A stretch of DNA of 5,837 nucleotides from Candidatus Gottesmanbacteria bacterium RIFCSPLOWO2_01_FULL_49_10 (GTDB lineage Bacteria; Patescibacteriota; Microgenomatia; UBA10105; UBA927), in assembly GCA_001781025.1 (NCBI GenBank), contig MFJZ01000033.1, positions 1 through 5,837 on the forward strand, written 5' to 3'. Each line of letters begins with the position of its first letter. Within the stretch, counting starts at the first letter, position 1. Below, in pieces: positions 1 to 4,611 of the stretch. Position numbers and translations under genes: made by a program. Below the pieces are notes generated by a model. That model was not told the origin of the DNA. It did no database searches and saw only the letters and a program-made list of their open reading frames with translations.

Positions 1-623
1 CGTCCCTGGGTACGCCACTTCCCGCCGGTTGGCTGAATAAGGATCTGCACCGCAGCGCCCTCCCCCTCCTGCATTTTGGCTAACACGGACGTGATCAAAG
101 ACAAGGGATCAACGGGCAAATCCCGATAGATGCGCACGGGGAAGTAATTGGAGTTTTTGAGCCGGAGCGCGGCAAAGGCAACCTTACCGTTTTGGGAAAA
201 AATATTGTATTCTTCAACTTCCCGTATATCTGCTCCGGGATATGCTCCGTGAATTTGCTTTTCGACAAGATCCATGAGTCGCCGAGGGACAGCAACGTAG
301 AAACGGATGTCCTCCCGACGCGCGACAATCTCAAAAGAAAGATGCTCCTGAGGTGAGAGAAACGACCAAAATCCGCTTTTGTAAATACTGTGGAGGCTTG
401 CAAATAGTTGCTCTGCTGCATCTATTTTTATCTCGTTTTCCCGGGGAACCGCGATCTGCATGAGAACAAATTCCAAGGAATGCTGTTCACGATCCCGATA
501 TTTCCAAAGGAGGAACAAGCTGTATGCTATTGCACCAAGTCCCACAAGTACCAGCACCATAAAAAGGAGGCTCGTTCCAAACAGTTCTACTCGATAGAGG
601 ATGTCGCTTGCTTGATCGGGCAT
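1..623 (-). CDS. Membrane-anchored N-terminus of a CPR VirD4/TraD-like secretion ATPase (partial, C-terminus beyond left edge)
   Basis: The reading frame is open from an ATG at 623-621 to the left edge, giving 207 complete codons. Seen: a short N-terminal stretch, one strongly hydrophobic transmembrane segment at about residues 17-40 (GTSLLFMVLVLVGLGAIAYS...), a basic stop-transfer region (KYRDRE), then a soluble domain with VPRENEIKIDAAEQLFASLH (59-78), an LSFEIVAR strand and KQIHGAYPGADIREVEEYN. I recognise this arrangement from the N-terminal region of Patescibacterial type IV secretion/conjugation-type proteins, whose VirD4/HerA-like ATPase domain follows. That domain would lie outside the window, so no Walker motif can be checked. 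The start is 18 bp after the preceding stop and in the same frame. No strong Shine-Dalgarno is visible, but this ATG places the membrane segment sensibly. The family call is from memory and moderately sure; the membrane anchor is clear. Confidence 0.65.
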   Translation of the reverse strand, partial: MPDQASDILYRVELFGTSLLFMVLVLVGLGAIAYSLFLLWKYRDREQHSLEFVLMQIAVPRENEIKIDAAEQLFASLHSIYKSGFWSFLSPQEHLSFEIVARREDIRFYVAVPRRLMDLVEKQIHGAYPGADIREVEEYNIFSQNGKVAFAALRLKNSNYFPVRIYRDLPVDPLSLITSVLAKMQEGEGAAVQILIQPTGGKWRTQG

Positions 624-641
624 ACGGTTTATCCGCTGTTG

Positions 642-1103
642 TCAGGTTTTGATTACTCCGTTTCTCAACTGTTTGAGCCTTCGTTCACACCACTCAGAAA
701 GCCAGCGCCACGAGTTTGCAATGCTCTGCCTGAGTCCTACGGCGATCTGATCATCGGTAAGCGGCAGTACAACCGTCGTCGTCTGCGGCGCGACCGCGTC
801 GCCCACGGGCGTCACGCCCATCTTGGTAACGTTTGCCGGAAGCGGGACGGTCGTGGGCTGCGCCCTCACTCCTGCTGCCACCACCTCTTTGGGCAGCTCA
901 ATCTCCTTGGCCGATACGTCTTTGAGCCCCGGCTGCTCAAGACCAACACCTACGGGTTCCAGCTCCTTACCAATTGAGATCCCACCCAATTGCCCGCCTG
1001 CCTGCCCATCCTGCGGACGAACCGGCTGGACAGGACTTATTGGTCCCGGCGTTACGCCGGGATTGACAGGATTGGTATCTATTGGTGTATCCCCTGTGTC
1101 CAT
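642..1103 (-). CDS. Proline-rich hypothetical protein of the CPR secretion-type cluster
   Basis: About 153 residues from the ATG at 1103-1101 to the TGA at 644-642. A TTG at 1142-1140 would add 13 residues (IKAGRIHAIINT region). It lies 9 bp after the preceding stop with a weak AAGG upstream, so the start is undecided. The N-terminal half is low complexity, rich in Pro, Gly, Thr and Val (NPVNPGVTPGPISPVQPVRP), and probably disordered. The C-terminal third looks folded: a VVLPLTDDQIAVGL segment followed by a Trp-rich amphipathic helix (SWRWLSEWCERRLKQL). There is no signal peptide or membrane segment. Its place between the large basic protein and the membrane ATPase suggests an accessory or adaptor role in the same apparatus. 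The conserved-looking C-terminus could be a docking helix. The function is unknown to me; the coding call rests on a long frame, plausible composition and tight operon spacing. Confidence 0.7.
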   Translation of the reverse strand: MDTGDTPIDTNPVNPGVTPGPISPVQPVRPQDGQAGGQLGGISIGKELEPVGVGLEQPGLKDVSAKEIELPKEVVAAGVRAQPTTVPLPANVTKMGVTPVGDAVAPQTTTVVLPLTDDQIAVGLRQSIANSWRWLSEWCERRLKQLRNGVIKT

Positions 1104-1151
1104 TGTATTTATGATAGCATGAATTCGCCCTGCTTTTATCAAGGCCTGGCC

Positions 1152-3245
1152 TTATGTCATTCCCGCCGCGAACGCATAAATAACCGCCTGCTGGGGGAGC
1201 CACCGCGGGGCTTTCGGTTGTGATTTCTGGTGTTGGACTGTTGATCTTGCAAACGCGCCTTCACGCAGAAGCGCCAAATACCAGATGATGGAAAGGATGA
1301 CCCACGGCGAACCCTCGTGTTCCGCGCCCTCCGGGTGGATCAGTTTTACACTTCTTCTTTCTGATACCAACTTTGCCAATGTACTTCTGATCGGAAAGGA
1401 ATTCGCACCATGTTCCCCAACCTGTCTCCCGCCCCCCAATATCACCCATGCCATCCACGCAAACTGCATACCCGCCGCCGCTATGCGCTCCTTCTTCACT
1501 TTAAGGCTCCTTGAGCTCAACCCTTCCCGGGTCACTCGTGCTACTCCTTTTCGTCTTTGCCTCTCCCGGCTTTGTAAGGCCCCGTATAGCGAGAGCTTAC
1601 GGGGTAAACCTTGTGAAGCTAATTTTCTGAATTTTTCGGCCACCACTGCCAACTTCACCCATAGCTTCTTTTCCCGCTTCGAAAGGTGCTTCCCCTCAAG
1701 CGCCGTTTCCGCCTTCCTTGCCACCCGCGGAAGCCGCCACACCCTCCCTTTCTCTCGTTTCTCCAAAACGGAGGGTTTCAATAGTTCCGCAACCACATTT
1801 TTTTTGAAACCGTTCTCCGAGCGACGCCTCCACCTCCGACGGTCCTTTCCCCCACCCCGCTCGGCTACAGTGTGCCTGCGACCGCCGGCCGTCATCTCTC
1901 TAAACCCCTTTGCGCGCTTCTCGCTCTTTTTCCGTTCTTTTCCTTTTCTCAACGGTTCAACTCGTTTGGGCTTCAAGATATAAACTTTCTCAGAATCTTT
2001 CTGAGCTTCTCCTCTTGTTTTCCGTAATTCCTTTTTCTTTCTTTTCAATTCGTCCCTGGTATGCCGCTCGATACTTTTCTTGATCGCCATTATCGGTGTT
2101 GGCAGCTTTTCTGCTAGCCTTGCGAGAATCACCGGTGCTGCGTGAACCGCAACGCCCGTCTCCGCAATCACCCCAAGCGCCATCGCTTCTTTCTTCACTT
2201 CACTGTGTCGTTTCCCGATAACCTCCACCATCCTCACCGGCTTCTCTCTAATTTTCTCCAAGGTCAATCGCTCTGTTTTCTTCTCTCGCAGGCGAACATG
2301 GAGATAATCTTTATGAACTCGTCTTTCTGTGTCAGATTCTTTTTGTTTGTGTTTGTCGCGCAAAAACACCGCTATGCCCCGTACCGTTTCAGCAGTATCA
2401 CGCACCACAATGCGGGGCACGTCTGTCAAAGCATCTATATGATGATCTCTTTGGATGTTTGAGGCGCTCAACGTTTTTCTTGGGTCTCGTGCTTCACCCT
2501 GTGTTTGTTGTCCCTCCGACCGCACTGGTTGATTCCTTTCGTCTTTCGGTGAAGCTTCCGGGTGAACGCGGTCGGAATACGTTTCCTGATGAGACCGATG
2601 TACCTTCGTCACAATCGCATCCTTCACCGACTCAAACGGCACTGCTGCATTGTTACGAAACGCCAGAACAAACGCATGTTTTTGGCCGCGGTGTTGATAG
2701 AATGAGACGCTTTCGTGTTGCTCAAATGCGGTAAAAGACGTTCCGGTCCGCACGTCTTCGATGCGGACGTTTTTCCCCAAATCGATTCTTGTCCCGTCAT
2801 AGCGAGAGGGATCCGACGCGTTTTTTTTCCACACGGATAGGTAGCGGGATACGACATTCCCTCTATCATCCAGGTGCTGCTCAGGTAAAACGATTCTGTC
2901 GGCGCCCGCTGCCGCAAGGCGTGTTGCCTCCTCAAGCGTCGCCGCCTCAAGATCGACAGTTGCTTTAATGGTTTCGGGGACTAAGTTGCTGTGCGGGCCG
3001 CTCGTAATGTTGTTCGTCATCTCCTGAAGGCTCACCCCAGCCTCGGTGACCATCTCCCCTTCCCGGACAAACAGCGACCACTGGCTCCCTTCACCTCTTC
3101 GCTCCCGAATCCAGCTACGGATATCCTCCCGAAGAAGCTGTCGGGCTGTTTCTTCCCCAAAACGACCGATGTTGTCCCCGTAGGCCGCATGCGCGATCGC
3201 GTTGTTCCAGCTGTGGCCATCTTGAGCAAAGACGAGTTCTGCCAT
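1152..3245 (-). CDS. Large Lys/Arg-rich protein with C-terminal hydrophobic segments, probable secretion-cluster component
   Basis: 697 residues from ATG (3245-3243) to TAA (1154-1152). The ATG is 1 bp after the acetyltransferase stop, which suggests translational coupling. Three parts are visible. Residues about 1-225 look like a folded, mixed-charge domain (WNNAIAHAAYGDNIGRFGEE, AGADRIVLPEQHLDDRGNVV, RYDGTRIDLGKNVRIEDV). Residues about 230-590 are extremely basic, with long K/R-rich helical stretches (KERKKSEKRAKGFREM, GGKDRRRWRRRSENGFKK). Near the C-terminus are two hydrophobic segments, about 588-604 (IAAAGMQFAWMAWVILGG) and 648-660 (WVILSIIWYLALL), which could anchor it in the membrane. 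There is no N-terminal signal peptide. I do not recognise a named domain. The basic region would suit nucleic-acid or ribosome binding, or a cytoplasmic scaffold, but that is inference. Long open frames on the opposite strand here (for example 1285-1983) follow from the skewed composition. Confidence 0.75.
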   Translation of the reverse strand: MAELVFAQDGHSWNNAIAHAAYGDNIGRFGEETARQLLREDIRSWIRERRGEGSQWSLFVREGEMVTEAGVSLQEMTNNITSGPHSNLVPETIKATVDLEAATLEEATRLAAAGADRIVLPEQHLDDRGNVVSRYLSVWKKNASDPSRYDGTRIDLGKNVRIEDVRTGTSFTAFEQHESVSFYQHRGQKHAFVLAFRNNAAVPFESVKDAIVTKVHRSHQETYSDRVHPEASPKDERNQPVRSEGQQTQGEARDPRKTLSASNIQRDHHIDALTDVPRIVVRDTAETVRGIAVFLRDKHKQKESDTERRVHKDYLHVRLREKKTERLTLEKIREKPVRMVEVIGKRHSEVKKEAMALGVIAETGVAVHAAPVILARLAEKLPTPIMAIKKSIERHTRDELKRKKKELRKTRGEAQKDSEKVYILKPKRVEPLRKGKERKKSEKRAKGFREMTAGGRRHTVAERGGGKDRRRWRRRSENGFKKNVVAELLKPSVLEKREKGRVWRLPRVARKAETALEGKHLSKREKKLWVKLAVVAEKFRKLASQGLPRKLSLYGALQSRERQRRKGVARVTREGLSSRSLKVKKERIAAAGMQFAWMAWVILGGGRQVGEHGANSFPIRSTLAKLVSERRSVKLIHPEGAEHEGSPWVILSIIWYLALLREGAFARSTVQHQKSQPKAPRWLPQQAVIYAFAAGMT

Positions 3246-3246
3246 A

Positions 3247-3717
3247 TCAAAGGGTAACTTCTAAACCGGACTCCAAACCCGCAAATCCGTTCGCTTGATA
3301 AAAAGCAATCGCTTCTGTATTTTTTGTGTATGCCGAAACGTATATGCGGTTGGCGCCCTTGGTCTTTAACCACGCTTTAACCTCGCCTATGAGCGCCCGA
3401 CCAATTCCCTGCCGTCTGGCTTTGGGTACGACATACATATTCTCGAGTTCCCCGGTTTTTACTTTGCGGTATCGCCATTTATTTACAGACGTTGCGATAA
3501 TGTATCCCAGCGGGTTCTTTTGGGAGCTCTCCGCAATCAGTACGAGTTTTTCCGGATCCATGAGTGATTTCATGTAATACTCCACCCCTTCCACGCTTAC
3601 CGGCCAATGGGTATCAAGCGTGGTGTCATGCTGCTGGTCCTCGACAAATAATGTCGCGTTAAGCGCCTGTATGAGAGAAAAATCCTTTTCCGTCCCTTGT
3701 CTGATCGTAAATTCCAT
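3247..3717 (-). CDS. GNAT-family N-acetyltransferase
   Basis: 156 residues, ATG at 3717-3715, TGA at 3249-3247. This is a single GNAT domain of normal length. Residues 1-30 form the first strand and helix (MEFTIRQGTEKDFSLIQALN). GYIIATSV (71-78) is a core strand. Motif A is LENMYVVPKARRQGIGRALI (91-110), where the RRQGIGRA loop binds the acetyl-CoA pyrophosphate. Motif B is NTEAIAFYQANGF (133-145). The family moves an acetyl group from acetyl-CoA to an amine; the substrate cannot be read from the sequence. It resembles the small RimI-like and general GNAT enzymes. It is the first gene after the cobalamin riboswitch. Its probable Shine-Dalgarno, GAGG at 3730-3727, is 9 nt before the ATG and inside the 3' arm of a hairpin, so expression is probably gated. 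The next gene starts 1 bp after its stop. Confidence 0.9.
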   Translation of the reverse strand: MEFTIRQGTEKDFSLIQALNATLFVEDQQHDTTLDTHWPVSVEGVEYYMKSLMDPEKLVLIAESSQKNPLGYIIATSVNKWRYRKVKTGELENMYVVPKARRQGIGRALIGEVKAWLKTKGANRIYVSAYTKNTEAIAFYQANGFAGLESGLEVTL

Positions 3718-3723
3718 AAAATA

Positions 3724-3746
3724 AGCCCTCTTCAGTCAAGAGGGCT
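3724..3746 (-). terminator. Expression-platform hairpin: intrinsic terminator and/or ribosome-binding-site sequestering stem
   Basis: On the minus strand a perfect 9-bp stem (AGCCCTCTT, loop GACTG, AAGAGGGCT) is followed by TATTTT and then at once by the acetyltransferase ATG. The 3' arm contains AGAGGG, the best Shine-Dalgarno for that gene. The hairpin could therefore stop transcription (the U tract is short and interrupted) or hide the ribosome binding site, or both. A competing short stem, AGGG at 3751-3748 with CCCT at 3744-3741, uses the 5' arm and could act as an anti-hairpin. Its place 33 nt downstream of the riboswitch core makes it the natural output element. Confidence 0.7.
3727..3732 (-). 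promoter_or_regulatory. Ribosome binding site of the acetyltransferase, buried in the hairpin
   Basis: AAGAGG on the minus strand, with the GAGG core 9 nt upstream of the ATG at 3717. No other purine-rich match lies between the riboswitch and the start at useful spacing. It is fully paired when the 3724-3746 hairpin forms. Confidence 0.6.
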
Positions 3747-3779
3747 GCCCTTTCATTCCCCTTGCTCGAGAGATGACAC

Positions 3780-3904
3780 AAGATTCAGGTTGTCTGGCTA
3801 TACAGTTGCGGCACAGCCGTGGAATTCCTCGACCCGCGTAGCTTTACGCGAAGTGGGTCACCACGATTCCCCTGATATTTGCTGGGTTCGATACCCCAGA
3901 TCCT
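3780..3904 (-). promoter_or_regulatory. Cobalamin riboswitch (AdoCbl family), compact form with an enlarged L5
   Basis: The minus strand carries the family's conserved blocks in order: GGGGAA (3872-3867), CGTGGTGA (3865-3858), AATTCCACG (3826-3818), GGCTGTGCCGCAACTGT (3817-3801), and AGCCAGACAACCTG (3799-3786, matching AGCCaGgagACCuG). Supporting pairs: CGTGG with CCACG (P4), GGGT near 3895 with ACCT (P2, one G-U), and AGGAT (3904-3900) with ATCTT (3784-3780) for closing P1. Two oddities: only one or two nucleotides separate the CAACTGT box from AGCCAG, so the usual P7-P12 periphery is absent; and about 31 nt forming a hairpin interrupt the GGUGaaAaUCC segment. It starts 1 nt after the adenosyltransferase stop, so transcription must come from within or upstream of that gene. 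The downstream target is the acetyltransferase operon. The ligand is inferred from family resemblance. Confidence 0.85.
3827..3857 (-). repeat. Palindromic element, copy A, inside the riboswitch L5 loop
   Basis: The hairpin is GACCC/GGGTC plus GCGTA/TACGC around a four-base loop, with GAAGT (plus strand 3850-3854) unpaired. On the minus strand it shares CTTCGC and AAAGCTACG with the copy at 4043-4076, separated by GT here and C there. Deleting 3827-3857 joins GGTGA to AATTCC and gives an 11-nt GGTGAAATTCC that lines up with the family consensus GGUGaaAaUCC. The exact ends are uncertain by a few bases. Confidence 0.6.
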
Positions 3905-3905
3905 A

Positions 3906-4505
3906 CTAATAATTTTGTTTACCCTGCCAAACTATTTCATCAACATTTTCCTGTTTGTTTATAAACCGCGCGAGCATAAAAAACAAGTCCGAAAGCCGGT
4001 TGAGATACTTAATCATTGCATCCAGATTTCCCTCTTTTACATCCCGCTTGCCCCCCGTAGCTTTGGCGAAGGGGGGTACTTCTCGTACCTTTCGTACTTT
4101 TAATGAGACTGTTTGTCTCTCCACCCTTCTGCAGATACTCCGCGTAATGTGGGCGTGCGCCGCAAGTTCACTCCCTCCCGGCAGGATGAAGTTTTTTATA
4201 GGAGGCAAGCTCTCCTCCATCGCATCAATCCTGGCCTCCATTTCCTTGACGCGTCCGTCCAAACCCGTAAGGTCACCACTTTTCCATCCGGCAAGCGTAC
4301 TGCCGATCGTGAATAAATCTGATTGAATTGACTGAAGGAACTGTTTGACATCCGGCGAAGGAAATAGTGAAGCGATGTGACCTACCCAACTATTGAGTTC
4401 ATCAAGGGAACCATAGACCTCGACCAGCTCTTCGCATTTCAAAATGCGCTTGCCGCCAAATAGAGATGTGGACCCGGTATCACCGGTACGGGTGTAGATT
4501 GGCAT
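3906..4505 (-). CDS. pduO: Cob(I)alamin adenosyltransferase, PduO/MMAB type
   Basis: 199 residues from ATG 4505-4503 to TAG 3908-3906. It transfers the 5'-deoxyadenosyl group of ATP to cob(I)alamin, giving adenosylcobalamin in the cytoplasm. Seen: the N-terminal ATP-binding signature YTRTGDTGSTSLFGG (4-18), the GSLDELNSWVG helix (32-42), FILPGGSELAAHAHITRSIC (107-124) with the following CRRVER, and YLNRLSDLFFMLARF (167-181), all typical of the family. A TTG at 4514 is possible, but the ATG gives the usual MPIYTRTGDTG start. Between the CRRVER helix and the YLNRLSD helix, where relatives have a short loop, residues about 136-156 are expanded by a 9-nt tandem repeat and a palindromic insert (PPFAKATGGK, 144-153). 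The insert should sit on the surface, so activity is probably kept. Its neighbour is the enzyme that consumes its product. The family is certain; pduO is one of several symbols in use. Confidence 0.95.
   Translation of the reverse strand: MPIYTRTGDTGSTSLFGGKRILKCEELVEVYGSLDELNSWVGHIASLFPSPDVKQFLQSIQSDLFTIGSTLAGWKSGDLTGLDGRVKEMEARIDAMEESLPPIKNFILPGGSELAAHAHITRSICRRVERQTVSLKVRKVREVPPFAKATGGKRDVKEGNLDAMIKYLNRLSDLFFMLARFINKQENVDEIVWQGKQNY
4043..4076 (-). repeat. Palindromic element, copy B, in frame in the adenosyltransferase
   Basis: On the plus strand a run of six C (4051-4056) and a run of six G (4071-4076) flank GTAGCTTTGGCGAA, giving a hairpin. Read on the coding strand it encodes PPFAKATGGK (residues 144-153) in a loop between two conserved helices. 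It aligns with the copy in the reductase gene (5267-5301) at 29 of 34 positions plus one gap, and uses the same reading frame across the first 27 nt. Confidence 0.75.
4074..4100 (-). repeat. 9-nt tandem repeat beside copy B
   Basis: Three consecutive 9-mers on the minus strand: AAAGTACGA, AAGGTACGA, GAAGTACCC. They encode KVR-KVR-EVP in the adenosyltransferase. The last unit overlaps the first codon of the palindromic insert. The repeat keeps the frame and adds to the same loop expansion. Confidence 0.65.
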
Positions 4506-4512
4506 ATATTTC

Positions 4513-4593
4513 AAATCTCAAATCACAAACCTCAATGTCCAAATTATAAATCTTCACTCCTCGTTGGTCATTGTGATTTGTGAATTGGGATTT
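4513..4593. repeat. Long imperfect inverted repeat between reductase and adenosyltransferase
   Basis: The 28-nt arm at 4513-4540 (begins AAATCTCAAATCACAAA) and the reverse complement of 4566-4593 (begins AAATCCCAATTCACAAA) match at 23 of 28 positions, around a 25-nt loop. The arms are AT-rich and made of CAAATC/CACAAA-like words. This resembles the hairpin repeats common between genes in CPR genomes (from memory). It fills most of the 97-bp gap and is transcribed with the operon. One arm reaches to 8 nt from the adenosyltransferase ATG, so it could affect translation or mRNA stability. There is no U tract, so it is not a classic terminator. Confidence 0.7.
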
Positions 4594-4595
4594 CC

Positions 4596-4611
4596 GAGTG
4601 CGTCAGCACTC
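4596..4611. other. Small stem-loop spanning the reductase stop codon
   Basis: GAGTGC (4596-4601), loop GTCA, GCACTC (4606-4611): a perfect 6-bp stem containing the TGA of the reductase. No T run follows on the minus strand, so a terminator is not supported. It may protect the mRNA end, or it may be chance. Confidence 0.35.

Noticed and set aside
621..644. The proline-rich gene and the ATPase gene share a reading frame, separated by one TGA, so UGA read-through or recoding could make a fusion.
   Set aside because: TGA is also a sensible terminal stop for the reductase and the acetyltransferase, and none lies inside a conserved domain. A proper ATG followed by a membrane anchor starts 18 bp later. 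The standard code explains it.
408..977. Plus-strand open frame of 189 codons.
   Set aside because: It crosses two minus-strand genes with better evidence and shows no domain or ribosome binding site.
1285..1983. Long plus-strand open frame of 232 codons.
   Set aside because: It is the antisense shadow of the K/R-rich region of the 1152-3245 gene, with Ser/Phe/Arg-rich composition and no recognisable domain.
3881..3900. GGGTTCGATACCCC on the plus strand looks like a tRNA or tmRNA T-arm.
   Set aside because: The stem does not close with a normal 7-nt loop, and no acceptor, D-arm or anticodon arm is in register. The same bases fit the 5' part of the minus-strand riboswitch.
3905..3930. Possible promoter for the riboswitch: TTGGCA at 3930-3925 on the minus strand with AT-rich sequence downstream.
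   Set aside because: No -10 hexamer lies at 16-18 nt spacing, so I cannot support a promoter here.
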